In this document: one piece after another, positions 17,351 to 26,313 of the stretch
How positions within the stretch are numbered: position 1 is the first letter of the stretch
Layout: each line of letters starts with the position of its first letter
Assembly (NCBI RefSeq): GCF_947581915.1
Contig: NZ_CANPWG010000052.1
Location: 1 to 64,000 of the forward strand
Direction: 5' to 3'
DNA length: 64,000 nt
Source of the DNA: Candidatus Palauibacter scopulicola
Lineage (GTDB): Bacteria; Gemmatimonadota; Gemmatimonadetes; Palauibacterales; Palauibacteraceae
Made by a program: the position numbers and the translations under genes
Notes under the pieces: generated by a model
Told to the model about the DNA's origin: nothing
Seen by the model: only the letters and a program-made list of their open reading frames with translations
The model's database searches: none

Positions 17351-17384
17351 CGGACGGCTCCTGGCAGGGGGATCGCAGACTTCG

Positions 17385-17414
17385 ATCCTAGATCCGGAGC
17401 AGCCCGCCGTTCAA
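17385..17414 (-). promoter_or_regulatory. sigma70-like promoter of ggt-like copy 3
   Basis: TTGAAC, 18 bases, TAGGAT, 34 bases from the ATG. It is the third instance of the module. Only one base of the -35 hexamer differs from copies 1 and 2, and the -10 is identical. The -35 begins 5 bases after the stop codon of the upstream DUF3006 gene. Confidence 0.72.
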
Positions 17415-17419
17415 GGCGC

Positions 17420-17701
17420 CTAGAGCTCGACGTCGCCGCCGGGATCGCGGCCCCTCAGGCGCCGGAGCACGTTTTCCGCCTCCCGCAGTCGAGCCTGGCG
17501 CGCCTCTTCGTCCAGCACGGCCGCGCCCCAGTCAGGTCGTCCCTCCGCCTCCGGTACGCGCAGCACGGCGCCTTCGCGGCTTCCGGCAGGAAGCGTCTCG
17601 ATGGGCACGTCTTCGGCGCGCTCTTCCGCGTCTCGGATGAGCACGGCGATGCACCCCTCGACGCGGTCGACGACCCAGAAGTGCTCCGATTTCCGGCTCA
17701 A
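17420..17701 (-). CDS. DUF3006 domain protein
   Basis: The 93-residue protein opens with FWVVDRVEGCIAVLIRD, typical of the DUF3006 fold, and ends with an acidic/basic helix (DEEARQARLREAENVLRRL). DUF3006 genes are commonly found beside secreted ComEC-like metallo-beta-lactamases, as here. The only in-frame start I can place is a TTG overlapping the stop of the upstream MBL gene (TTGA). This supports coupling and a shared role that remains unknown. Confidence 0.8.
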   Translation of the reverse strand: MSRKSEHFWVVDRVEGCIAVLIRDAEERAEDVPIETLPAGSREGAVLRVPEAEGRPDWGAAVLDEEARQARLREAENVLRRLRGRDPGGDVEL

Positions 17702-19005
17702 TAGTCGAACACGATGACGACCGCCCCGGTGTCGTCGTAGAGGGTCGCGGTGTCGCCGTTGTTGTTCCACACGGCCTGCCGCCGATCCATGTAATAGCGG
17801 GTGCCGTCGGCGCGCCCGGAACCGGTGTGGACCACGATCTGTCCGCCGGCCCCGAGTAGCGCGTCCGCCGGGAATCGGAAGCAGTGATTGGCCCCGTCGC
17901 ACAGCAACCAGCCGCCGATCGGCCGGTCGTCGGGCGTCAGGTTCCGAATCACGGCGTACTCGCCGTTCGGGTTCGTGTGATCGTTGCCGGGCGCATCGGC
18001 GTGTACCCAGAGTCGGATCCGCGCCTCACCCGGCGTGCCGAGGACGCCGGTCGGCCCGGGAAGCGCCACGGGCGCGTCGCGCGGCTCGTCTCCCGTTCCG
18101 CGCAACGCGACCTCTCCGCCGAACGAGACTTCGTAGTCGCCGCTCTCGCGCCCCTGCACGGAGACGTGGCCGTGCCGATCCGTGCGGAACACGGCGGCCC
18201 CCGACGCCTCGTAGGCCCGGAGGGCGGCGGGCCCCGGATGGCCGTAGGGGTTGTCGCGGCCCACCGAGATGACGACGACCCGGGGGCGGGCGGCGTTCAG
18301 AAACTCCCGTGTGAAGCCGTTGTCGGCGCCGTGGTGCGGGGCCTTGAGCAGCGCCACCTCGGGGACGGCCCCCCGGTTCATCAGATGGGTCAGTTGCCGT
18401 ATCTCCGAGTCGCCGCTCAGGAAGGCGCGGAACTCGCCGAACCGCACGAGCAGGGTGACGGAGCGGTCGTTGAGCCCCGTCGCCCCCCGCGGGAGCAGCG
18501 GCAGCACGTCGATCTCGACCTCGCCGAGCGTGAGCGTCCGCGGCGAGGCCTCCAGGTAGGTGATCTCCGGACGCGCGTCGAGGGCGGCGAGCAGCCGCCG
18601 GTAGGTCCGTGTCGTGTGCGGCTCCCCGTTGTCCATGTAGAAACGCACCGGGAACGCCGCGATGACGCCGGCCATGCCGCCGATGTGATCCGCGTGGGGG
18701 TGCGTGGCGACGAGCAGATCGATCTCGCTCACGCCGAACTGCCGCAGTAGAGGGACGATGTCGTCGCGCCCCGCGTCCACGAGCGCGGTCCTCCCACCCG
18801 GCGCCTGGATGAGCACGGCATCGGCCTGTCCCACATCGAGGAACGTGATGCGCAGAACGGAATCGGGATCGACGATCGGGGCGGACGGGACGCCCGCGAC
18901 GACAGGCGTGGCGAGGAGGGTGGCAAGGGAGGCGACCGCAAGCGCCCGGCGAAGCCGCTCCCGACCCCGCCCTGCCGACGGCTCGTGTGTGGTCCCGAAG
19001 CACAT
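17698..19005 (-). CDS. exported ComEC-like metallo-beta-lactamase-fold hydrolase with C-terminal lamin-tail domain
   Basis: The 435-residue protein has a signal peptide (~1-42), an MBL-fold domain of the ComEC/Rec2-like branch (~50-300) and a lamin-tail (LTD) domain (~330-435; NPNGEYAVIRN, AVWNNNGDTATLYDD). Metal ligands are visible in THPHADH (102-107), SGDSE (~199) and APHHGADNG (~224). LTD domains often bind DNA or cell-wall targets. A secreted nuclease or phosphodiesterase role, or one in DNA uptake, is plausible but unproven. It has no ComEC transmembrane channel, so it is not ComEC itself. It overlaps DUF3006 downstream and is divergent from the Asp-box gene. Confidence 0.85.
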   Translation of the reverse strand: MCFGTTHEPSAGRGRERLRRALAVASLATLLATPVVAGVPSAPIVDPDSVLRITFLDVGQADAVLIQAPGGRTALVDAGRDDIVPLLRQFGVSEIDLLVATHPHADHIGGMAGVIAAFPVRFYMDNGEPHTTRTYRRLLAALDARPEITYLEASPRTLTLGEVEIDVLPLLPRGATGLNDRSVTLLVRFGEFRAFLSGDSEIRQLTHLMNRGAVPEVALLKAPHHGADNGFTREFLNAARPRVVVISVGRDNPYGHPGPAALRAYEASGAAVFRTDRHGHVSVQGRESGDYEVSFGGEVALRGTGDEPRDAPVALPGPTGVLGTPGEARIRLWVHADAPGNDHTNPNGEYAVIRNLTPDDRPIGGWLLCDGANHCFRFPADALLGAGGQIVVHTGSGRADGTRYYMDRRQAVWNNNGDTATLYDDTGAVVIVFDY

Positions 19006-19149
19006 GCCGGCCAAGTAAGCCGCCCCCTCATGGCGAGACAAGTGGGGCGTGGCGGCATCGCGGCGTCGCCTTGCGCGGCGGGCTTCGCGGGAATCACTGT
19101 TCGGATGTCCCGTTTCCCTCGGTTTTTCGCCGTCACTCCGGAGGTTCCG

Positions 19150-22100
19150 ATGGCGTTCCAGTCGAAGTCCCCACGGTCCTTGAGTTCCCCCGTCGCCCAC
19201 CTCCTCACGCTTCTCCTTCCCCTGTCGCTCGCCGCGGGAGCGCTGTTCCCGGCCGACGCGGTCGCCCAGACGGCTTCGGAACGAGCGGTTGCGGCGGCGG
19301 CCGGACTGGAGTTCCGGGAACTGGGGCCGGCGATCATGGGCGGGCGGGTTTCCGACCTCGCGGTCGTGGAGAGCGACCCGCGCATCTTCTACGTCGGCCT
19401 CGGCGCGGGGGGCGTGTGGAAGACGACGAACGACGGGATGACGTGGGACCCCGTGTTCGACGATCAGCCCACCTCTTCGGTCGGCGCCATCAGCGTCGCG
19501 CCCTCGAACCCCAACCATGTGTGGGTGGGAACGGGCGAACCCGCGAACCGGCAGAGCTCGCCGTGGGGGGTCGGCGTGTTCAAGTCGACGGACGCGGGCG
19601 GGACGTGGACGCACGTGGGGCTCGAGGACACGCGCCATATCAGCCGGATCAAGATCGATCCGCGGGATCCCGATGTCGTGTACGTGGGGGCCGTCGGCCA
19701 CCTGTGGGGTCCGAACGAGCAGCGCGGGCTCTTCAAGACGACCGACGGCGGGGAGACCTGGGAGAACGTCCTCTACATCGACGAGCACACCGGGATCATC
19801 GACCTCGTCATGGATCACAACGACCCGAACACGCTCTTCGCGGCCATGTACCAGCGGCAGCGCACGGGGTTCGGCTTCGCGGCCGGCGGCGGCGGGTCGG
19901 GCCTGTGGCGCACGACGGACGGCGGAGAGAACTGGACCCGTCTCGAGGAGGGGCTGCCGGAGGGCGAACTCGGCCGCATCGGACTCGACATCTACCGGCG
20001 CGACGGCAACCTCGTGTACGCGATCGTCGAGGCGCACGAGGGGCAGGGCGTGTACCGGTCGACGGACCGCGGCGAAACGTGGGAGTTCATGAGCGACCGC
20101 AACCCGCGTCCCATGTACTTCTCCCTCATCCGGATCGACCCCAACAACCCCGAGCGGATCTACCTGGGCGGCGTCCAGTCCTCGGCCTCTGACGACGGCG
20201 GGCGCACCTGGTGGCCGGGGAACGCGACGGACCAGATCCACTCCGACCACCACGCGCTGTGGATCAATCCCGACAACTCGAACCATCTCATCAACGGAAA
20301 CGACGGCGGGCTCGCCTTCTCGCGCGACGGATCCGTCACCTGGCGCTCCATCCGCAACATGGCGATCGGCCAGTTCTACGAGATCGACGTCGACATGAGC
20401 GACCCGTACAACGTTTGCGGCGGGCTGCAGGACAACGGGAACTGGTGCGCCCCGCACCGGACGCAGTCCACGTGGGGCGTCCGCAACCGCGAATGGACGC
20501 ACATGTGGTTCGGCGACGGGTTCCACAACCACTCCGACCCCGAGGACCCGAACATCATGTTCTCGGAGTCGCAGGGCGGGAACATGGCGCGCATCGACGT
20601 GGCCACGCGCGAGGGACAGTCGATCCGGCCCGTGCCGCGCCCGACGGGAGCCGAAGCGGAGGACGAGGAGCCGCGCCGCTACCGGTTCAACTGGGACTCG
20701 CCGTTCGCGATCTCCCGGCACGACCGCGCGACGATCTACCTGGGCGGGAACCACCTCTTCCGGTCGCGGGACCGGGGGATGAACTGGGAGGAGGCGAGCC
20801 CGGACCTCACGAAGCAGATCGACCGCGATACGCTGGAGATCATGGGGCGCGTCGTGACGGACGAGACGCTGTCGGACCACGACGGGATCGCGTCCTACGG
20901 CAACATCACGGCCTTCGCCGAGTCGAAGCACTCGGCGGACGCCCTCTACGTGGGGACGGACGACGGGAACCTGCAGGTGACGCTCGATGGCGGGGCGACC
21001 TGGACGAACGTGATCGACCAGGTTCCCGGCGTACCGCCGCGCACGTACGCGAGCCGCCTCGAGACGTCGTACACGGTGGACGGCCGCGTCTACGTGACGT
21101 TCGACGGCCACCGGAACGACGACTACGCGCCGTACGCCTACGTGAGCGAGGACCACGGCGCGAGTTGGCGGCAGATCACGGCAGGCCTCCCGGACGGCTG
21201 GTCGGTGAACGTGATCCGGGAGCACCCGCGGAACCCGAACCTGCTCTTCATCGGAAACGAGATCGGCGTCTACATGTCGATCGACCGGGGCGAGTCGTGG
21301 GCGCGGATGGTGAACAACCTCCCCGTGGCCGCCGTGGACGACATCGCGATCCACCCGCGCGAGAACGACCTGGTCGTGGGGACGCACGGCCGCAGCATCT
21401 GGATCCTGGACGACATCACGCCGCTGGAGGAAATGTCCGCGGACGTGTTGGCCTCCGACTTCCGGCTGTTCGGCGCGCGGCGCGGCACGATGTGGTCGAT
21501 GGGGATGGACTGGCCCTTCCAGCCGACGACGTTCATCGCGCCCAATCCGCCCGCGGGCATTCCCGTCCGCTACTTCGTGGGGGACGGCGTGGACGCGAGC
21601 GGGGCGAGCCTCGAGATCCTCGACGGGGATGAGGTGCTGCGCACGATGGAGGTGGGCGGCGAGGCTGGGGTGAACGAAGTGCTGTGGGACTTCCGGGTGG
21701 ATCCGGCCTTCGATGCGGCGGGCGGTGGGGGAGGCTTCTCGCGCGGACCGCCGCCGGGCGCGGGACCGCGCGTGCTGCCCGGCACGTACACGGTGCGGCT
21801 CACGGTCGAGGCCGAGAGCCAGACGACGGACGTCGGCGTGCGACTCGATCCGCGGCGCGAGGCGAGTCGGGCGGCTCTCGTCGCGCGGCAGGATGCGATG
21901 CTGCGGGCCCACGCACTGGCGGGCCCGGCCCGCGACGCGCGCGAGCGGATCGGCGCCATGAACGACCGCCTGGCCGAGATTCGCGCGCTCGTGGACGACG
22001 CCGGGATGGGGGATGCCGACCGCGAGCGGATCGAGGCCATGGCGGGGGAGATCTCCGACGAACTCGATGAGATCGGCGACGATCTCGGCGACGTCGCCGG

Positions 22101-22314
22101 AGGGGCCGGGATCGGGCAGATGGAGGGGTGGTCGGGAGAGCCCACGGCGGACCAGATGTACCGGATCGACCGGGCCTGGGAGGAGCTGCCGCCGGTCGCG
22201 GAGCGCATCAACGCGCTGCTGGCCGGAAGCATGCCGGCGCTCGAGGCGCTGATCGGCGATCTCGGCGTGATGCCGGATCTGGGCGATCCGATCCGCATCC
22301 CGCCGCGCCGCTGA
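19150..22314 (+). CDS. exported Asp-box (VPS10/BNR-type) beta-propeller protein
   Basis: The 1054-residue protein has a signal peptide (~1-40, cleavage near ADAVAQ). About ten Asp-box repeats follow (for example STDAGGTWT, TTDGGETWE, STDRGETWE, SEDHGASWR, SIDRGESWA) between residues ~80 and ~720, the pattern of sortilin/sialidase-like beta-propellers. The last ~350 residues hold a beta-sandwich-like part, a Gly/Pro-rich linker and a long charged helix. Catalytic sialidase residues were not identified, so a binding or degradative role cannot be chosen. The ATG at 19150 is preferred because GGAGG lies 6 bases upstream and a signal peptide follows. A GC hairpin follows the stop. Confidence 0.82.
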   Translation: MAFQSKSPRSLSSPVAHLLTLLLPLSLAAGALFPADAVAQTASERAVAAAAGLEFRELGPAIMGGRVSDLAVVESDPRIFYVGLGAGGVWKTTNDGMTWDPVFDDQPTSSVGAISVAPSNPNHVWVGTGEPANRQSSPWGVGVFKSTDAGGTWTHVGLEDTRHISRIKIDPRDPDVVYVGAVGHLWGPNEQRGLFKTTDGGETWENVLYIDEHTGIIDLVMDHNDPNTLFAAMYQRQRTGFGFAAGGGGSGLWRTTDGGENWTRLEEGLPEGELGRIGLDIYRRDGNLVYAIVEAHEGQGVYRSTDRGETWEFMSDRNPRPMYFSLIRIDPNNPERIYLGGVQSSASDDGGRTWWPGNATDQIHSDHHALWINPDNSNHLINGNDGGLAFSRDGSVTWRSIRNMAIGQFYEIDVDMSDPYNVCGGLQDNGNWCAPHRTQSTWGVRNREWTHMWFGDGFHNHSDPEDPNIMFSESQGGNMARIDVATREGQSIRPVPRPTGAEAEDEEPRRYRFNWDSPFAISRHDRATIYLGGNHLFRSRDRGMNWEEASPDLTKQIDRDTLEIMGRVVTDETLSDHDGIASYGNITAFAESKHSADALYVGTDDGNLQVTLDGGATWTNVIDQVPGVPPRTYASRLETSYTVDGRVYVTFDGHRNDDYAPYAYVSEDHGASWRQITAGLPDGWSVNVIREHPRNPNLLFIGNEIGVYMSIDRGESWARMVNNLPVAAVDDIAIHPRENDLVVGTHGRSIWILDDITPLEEMSADVLASDFRLFGARRGTMWSMGMDWPFQPTTFIAPNPPAGIPVRYFVGDGVDASGASLEILDGDEVLRTMEVGGEAGVNEVLWDFRVDPAFDAAGGGGGFSRGPPPGAGPRVLPGTYTVRLTVEAESQTTDVGVRLDPRREASRAALVARQDAMLRAHALAGPARDARERIGAMNDRLAEIRALVDDAGMGDADRERIEAMAGEISDELDEIGDDLGDVAGGAGIGQMEGWSGEPTADQMYRIDRAWEELPPVAERINALLAGSMPALEALIGDLGVMPDLGDPIRIPPRR

Positions 22315-22329
22315 CGCCGGACACTCGGG

Positions 22330-22360
22330 GGCGGCGGGCCGTGGACGGCGGCCCGCCGCC
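22330..22360 (+). terminator. GC hairpin after the Asp-box gene
   Basis: Perfect 11-base arms (ggcggcgggcc at 22330-22340, ggcccgccgcc at 22350-22360) with a 9-base loop. The structure sits 15 bases after the stop and 41 bases before the next GTG start. No T-run follows, so it may act as a Rho-assisted terminator or transcript-end stabiliser. Confidence 0.5.
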
Positions 22361-22401
22361 ACGCCGCGCATGAAGCTTCGCAACCGCAGGCACGCCGCGC
22401 C

Positions 22402-24930
22402 GTGAGCGACCGCCCGCCACAGCCGGCCGCGGCGAGCATCGCCGTCATCGGGGCCGGCATCGTCGGCAGCTGCCTCGTCGAGCACCTGGCGCAGCGGGGC
22501 TGGGACGATCTCGTCCTCATCGACAAGGGCCCCCTGCCCGACCCCGGTGGGTCCACCGGCCACGCGTCGAACTTCATCTTCCCCACCGACCACAGCCGCG
22601 AGGTTGCGATGCTGACGCTGGAGAGCCAGCGGCAGTACGAGGCGCTCGGGGTGCAGACGACGTGCGGTGGCGTCGAAGTCGCCCGCACGGAAGCCCGGCT
22701 GGAGGAACTGCGGCGGCGCATGACCTCGGCGCGGGCGTGGGGCACCGACGCCGAGCTCCTCACGCCGGCGGAGGTGGCCGAGCGGATCCCGTACTTGAAC
22801 CCCGACGTCATCCTGGGCGGCTTCTGGATGTCGTCCGTGTCCGTCGTCGACTCCGTGCGGGCCGGCACGCTGATGCGGCAGCGGGCCCTGTCCCGGGGAG
22901 CGCTCACCATCCTGGACAACACCGAGGTGACCGGGCTGGAGGTCGAAGCCCGGCCCCGCGGGCGCCCCCGCCTGCGGGCCGTCGTCACCTCCCGGGGCCG
23001 GATCGACGTCGAGCACGCGGTCATCGCGTGCGGCGTATGGAGCCCCCTCATCGCGGAACTGGCCGGCGCCTCGATTCCGCTCACGCCGGCGGTCCACCAG
23101 ATGGCGGACCTCGGTCCGGTCGGCCTTCTCCGCGCCACCGGCGACGAGATCGGCTATCCCATTGTGCGCGACATGGACGCCTTCATGTACGAGCGCCAGA
23201 AGTACGGTGCCATGGAGGTCGGATCCTACGCGCACCGCCCCATCCTCGTGCACCCGGAGGACATCCCCGGACTCGAGGCGTCGGCACGCTCCCCCACGGA
23301 GTTGCCGTTCACGGGAGATGACTTCGCGCCCCAGCTCGCGCAGGCGCGGGAGATCATGGGAGAGCTGCTCGAGGGCGCCGGGATCGGGTACGCGATCAAC
23401 GGCCTCCTCTCGCTCACGCCGGACGCGCAGCCGGTGCTGGGGGAGACCACCGAGGTGGGGAACCTGTGGTCCGCGGCGGCGGTCTGGATCAAGGAGGGTC
23501 CCGGGGCGGCGCGGCTTCTCGCGGAGTGGATCACGCACGGCCATCCGCGTCTGTGCGACCCTCACGAATCCGACGTCACCCGCTTCCAACCACACGAGCG
23601 CACCCGCGGGCATGTGCGGGCCCGCGCCCGGGAGCACTTCAACAAGACGTACGGGATCGTCCACCCGCGGGAGCAGTGGGAATCCCGCCGCGACGCGCAC
23701 CGCTCGGCGCTCCACGCCCGCACCGAGACTCTTGGGGCCGTCTACTACGAGGCGCGCGGCTGGGAACGTCCGCAGTGGTACGAGTCGAACGCCGACCTGG
23801 TCGAACGCTACGGCGTCGCCGACCGGCCGCGCGAATGGGATCGCCGCTGGTGGTCTCCCATCATCGAGGCGGAGCACCTGCACCTGCGGGAGAAGGTCGG
23901 CGTCGTCGACCTGGGCGCGTTTCAGATCTTCGACGTGACGGGCCCCGGGGCGCTCGCCTACCTGGAGGGAATGGCGGCCAACGGGTGCGACCGGCCGCCG
24001 GGAACGTCCATCTACACCCCACTGCTGACGCCGGACGGCGGCTTCCGGGCCGACCTCACGATCCAGCGGCTGGCGGCGGACCGTTTCCGCGTCGTGACCG
24101 GCGCCTTCGACGGGGCGCGGGACGCGGCCTGGTTCCGGAAGCACCTGCCGGAAGACGGCTCCTTCCGCTTCGAGGATCGGTCGGCGGAGATCTGCACGCT
24201 CGGCGTCTGGGGTCCCCGGGCCGAGGCGCTCCTGGGGAGGGTCTCCGGGGCGGATTTCTCGCAGGCCGCGTTCCCGTACGCCTCCGTGCGCGACATCGCG
24301 CTGGACGGGCTTCCCGTCACGATGTGCCGGATCTCCTATGTCGGAGAGAGCGGATGGGAGATCTACATGGAGGCCTCGCTCGCGGCGCGGGTGTGGGACG
24401 CCGTGCGGGAGGCGGGCCGGGGCTTCGGCGTGCGGCCCGTGGGCGCCGGAGTCTACGGCACGACGGGCCGCATGGAGAAGGGCTACGCCCTCATGGGGGC
24501 CGAACTCACCTCGGAGTACTCACCGGTGGAGGCGGGCCTGGCGCGGCCGCGCGTGAAGCGGGCGGACTTCATCGGCCGTGCCGCTTACCTGAAAGCCAAA
24601 AAGGCGGGGCCCGCGGCAACGCTCCGCACGCTCACCATGGACGACCACGCCGACGCTTCCGGCCTCGCCCGCTTCCCCACCGGAGGCAACGAGCCGCTGC
24701 TTGGGCCAGGCGGGGGGCGCATCGTCGACGCCCGCGGAAGGGAGTCCCGCGTCACGTCGGCAGGGATGGGTCCGTCCGTGGGGAAGTACCTCCTCATGGC
24801 GTACCTGCCGCCGGAACTCGCCGCCCCGGGAACGCGGCTCCACGTCCTCTACATGAACGAACCCTTCCCGGTCACGGTGGCGGCCGAGAGGGCGCTCTTC
24901 GACCCCACCGGCGCCCGCATGAGATCGTGA
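22402..24930 (+). CDS. FAD-dependent oxidoreductase fused to GcvT-type folate domain (dimethylglycine/sarcosine dehydrogenase-like)
   Basis: The 842-residue protein has a Rossmann FAD motif GAGIVG (17-22) and a DAO domain to ~residue 390. His54 (GSTGHAS) sits where this family attaches FAD covalently. An FAO_M linker (~390-440) precedes GCV_T and GCV_T_C domains (~450-830). This is the layout of dimethylglycine dehydrogenase and sarcosine dehydrogenase. These oxidise an N-methyl group and pass the carbon to tetrahydrofolate as methylene-THF. The exact amine cannot be read from sequence. The GTG start has no strong ribosome site. It converges on a second GcvT-fold gene 39 bases away. Confidence 0.87.
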   Translation: MSDRPPQPAAASIAVIGAGIVGSCLVEHLAQRGWDDLVLIDKGPLPDPGGSTGHASNFIFPTDHSREVAMLTLESQRQYEALGVQTTCGGVEVARTEARLEELRRRMTSARAWGTDAELLTPAEVAERIPYLNPDVILGGFWMSSVSVVDSVRAGTLMRQRALSRGALTILDNTEVTGLEVEARPRGRPRLRAVVTSRGRIDVEHAVIACGVWSPLIAELAGASIPLTPAVHQMADLGPVGLLRATGDEIGYPIVRDMDAFMYERQKYGAMEVGSYAHRPILVHPEDIPGLEASARSPTELPFTGDDFAPQLAQAREIMGELLEGAGIGYAINGLLSLTPDAQPVLGETTEVGNLWSAAAVWIKEGPGAARLLAEWITHGHPRLCDPHESDVTRFQPHERTRGHVRARAREHFNKTYGIVHPREQWESRRDAHRSALHARTETLGAVYYEARGWERPQWYESNADLVERYGVADRPREWDRRWWSPIIEAEHLHLREKVGVVDLGAFQIFDVTGPGALAYLEGMAANGCDRPPGTSIYTPLLTPDGGFRADLTIQRLAADRFRVVTGAFDGARDAAWFRKHLPEDGSFRFEDRSAEICTLGVWGPRAEALLGRVSGADFSQAAFPYASVRDIALDGLPVTMCRISYVGESGWEIYMEASLAARVWDAVREAGRGFGVRPVGAGVYGTTGRMEKGYALMGAELTSEYSPVEAGLARPRVKRADFIGRAAYLKAKKAGPAATLRTLTMDDHADASGLARFPTGGNEPLLGPGGGRIVDARGRESRVTSAGMGPSVGKYLLMAYLPPELAAPGTRLHVLYMNEPFPVTVAAERALFDPTGARMRS

Positions 24931-24932
24931 CG

Positions 24933-24944
24933 CGGGCCGGCCCG
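24933..24944. other. 12-bp perfect palindrome between convergent GcvT-fold genes
   Basis: CGGGCCGGCCCG lies in the 39-base gap between the stops of the FAD/GcvT fusion (plus) and the DmdA-like gene (minus). It could serve as a bidirectional terminator element. The missing T-runs make this weak. Confidence 0.3.
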
Positions 24945-24969
24945 GGTGCACTCGCCTCCGGGAGTCGCG

Positions 24970-26283
24970 CTACATAGCCGCGTCGCGGCCCTGTGCGAGG
25001 GCCACCTCGCGGGTGCTCGGGTTCGCGGAGGGCCTGAACGGAACCTCGCACACGCGGGCGGCATCGGGCTTGCCCGGCTCGGTCGCGTACTCGTCCGGGA
25101 GCCACACGAAGAGTTCCGTGCCGATGGCGGAGTCGGCGGGCGGCACGTACCCGAGGGCGATGTTGCTCCCCAACTCCGGGGCGTGCCACGGAGACGTGAG
25201 GTACCCCACCGGATCGCCGCCGTCCGCGCGAGAAACCAGCCAGAAGTCGGGGGCGTAGTCGTCGATCGGCCGGCCGCCCAGCTTCATCCCCACCATCACG
25301 AGGGCGAACGGAGAACGGCCGGCCTCGATCTCGGCCCGCTGGCGCTCCAGCGCAACCCGCCCGATGTAGTCGCCCGGCTTCTCGCGCGGCACCTGGTAGG
25401 CGAGGTGGCACTGGAACGGGCTCGTCTCCTGGTCGATGTCCTGTCCCCACGAGAGGATCCCGGCCTGGATGCGGCGCTGGTGCCCGGGGGCCGTGACCAT
25501 CAGTCCGTGCGCCTCCCCCGCCTCGAGCACGGCCCGCCACAGCGTCTCCGCGTGCAGCGTCGCATCCCGAAGATAGATTTCGTACCCCTTCTCCCCCGAA
25601 AACCCGGACTGCGAGACCACGACCGGGCAGCCGGCGATCTCCGCCTCCATGAGCCCGTAGTAGGGGATGTCCCGGATCGTCTCGCCTACGAGGTCGACCA
25701 TGAGGTCGCGCGACCTCGGCCCCTGGACCTGCAGCGGGCAGACGTCGATCTCGTCGATCTCCACCCGCATCCCGAGGCCGACGTTCACTCCCTGGAGCCA
25801 GTAGAGGAGGTCGGAGTCGGCGAGCGAGAACCAGAACTCGTCCACGGCGAGCCGCAGCAGCACCGGGTCGTTGAGGATGCCGCCGCGCTCGTTGCAGAGG
25901 ATGACGTACCGCGCGCGCATTGGCTCGATCCGGGTCGCGTCGCGCGTGATCACGTAGTCGGCGAAGGCCTCCGCGTCGGGTCCGCTGACGCGGATCTGCC
26001 GCTCCACGGCGACGTTCCACAGCGTAACCCGCTGGGTGAGCGCCTCGTGCTCCACCGCCGCGCCCCCCTCCTCGGGCCGGGCGTAGCCCCGGGGGTGATA
26101 GATGCGGTTGTAGATCGTAGCCCGCCAGCAACCCGCCTCGTGCGACAGGTGCCAGTACGGCGACTTCCGGACCCGGGTCGAGATGAGCAGTTCGACCGGC
26201 GTCCGCCCGCTCTGCCGCAGGTTGATGGGAACGATCCGGTCCGACTGGTCCACGCTCGCGGGCTGTCCATACGCGATCGTCAT
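24970..26283 (-). CDS. DmdA/GcvT-family tetrahydrofolate-dependent demethylase-like protein
   Basis: The 437-residue protein matches the aminomethyltransferase fold of the DmdA branch. It has VRKSPYWHLSHEAG near the N-terminus (DmdA-type R-R-S/T-P-F), ERQIRVSGPDAEAFADYV, CNERGGILNDPV, SLADSDLLYWLQG, VQGPRSRDLM, SGFSGEKGYEIYLR and a C-terminal GCV_T_C part. DmdA moves a methyl group from dimethylsulfoniopropionate to THF. This protein is longer than typical DmdA (~370) with an extended C-terminus, so another methylated substrate is equally possible. AGGA precedes the ATG. It is downstream of the exported epimerase and aminotransferase. Confidence 0.75.
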   Translation of the reverse strand: MTIAYGQPASVDQSDRIVPINLRQSGRTPVELLISTRVRKSPYWHLSHEAGCWRATIYNRIYHPRGYARPEEGGAAVEHEALTQRVTLWNVAVERQIRVSGPDAEAFADYVITRDATRIEPMRARYVILCNERGGILNDPVLLRLAVDEFWFSLADSDLLYWLQGVNVGLGMRVEIDEIDVCPLQVQGPRSRDLMVDLVGETIRDIPYYGLMEAEIAGCPVVVSQSGFSGEKGYEIYLRDATLHAETLWRAVLEAGEAHGLMVTAPGHQRRIQAGILSWGQDIDQETSPFQCHLAYQVPREKPGDYIGRVALERQRAEIEAGRSPFALVMVGMKLGGRPIDDYAPDFWLVSRADGGDPVGYLTSPWHAPELGSNIALGYVPPADSAIGTELFVWLPDEYATEPGKPDAARVCEVPFRPSANPSTREVALAQGRDAAM

Positions 26284-26313
26284 GGAACGTCCTCGTGTCT
26301 GGGGTCGACGCTG

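Noticed and set aside
17698-19005. Naming the MBL gene comEC
   Set aside because: It has the ComEC-like hydrolase domain only, with a signal peptide and lamin tail, and no multi-helix channel domain.
17698-24144. An uninterrupted 2148-codon frame on the minus strand
   Set aside because: Only its last 435 codons look like a protein (MBL plus lamin tail). The rest is antisense to the Asp-box and FAD/GcvT genes and has the Arg/Val/His-rich look of a GC-rich shadow frame.
24970-26283. Confident naming as dmdA
   Set aside because: The N-terminal half resembles DmdA, but the protein is ~65 residues longer and the family contains many other folate-dependent demethylases, so no gene symbol is given.
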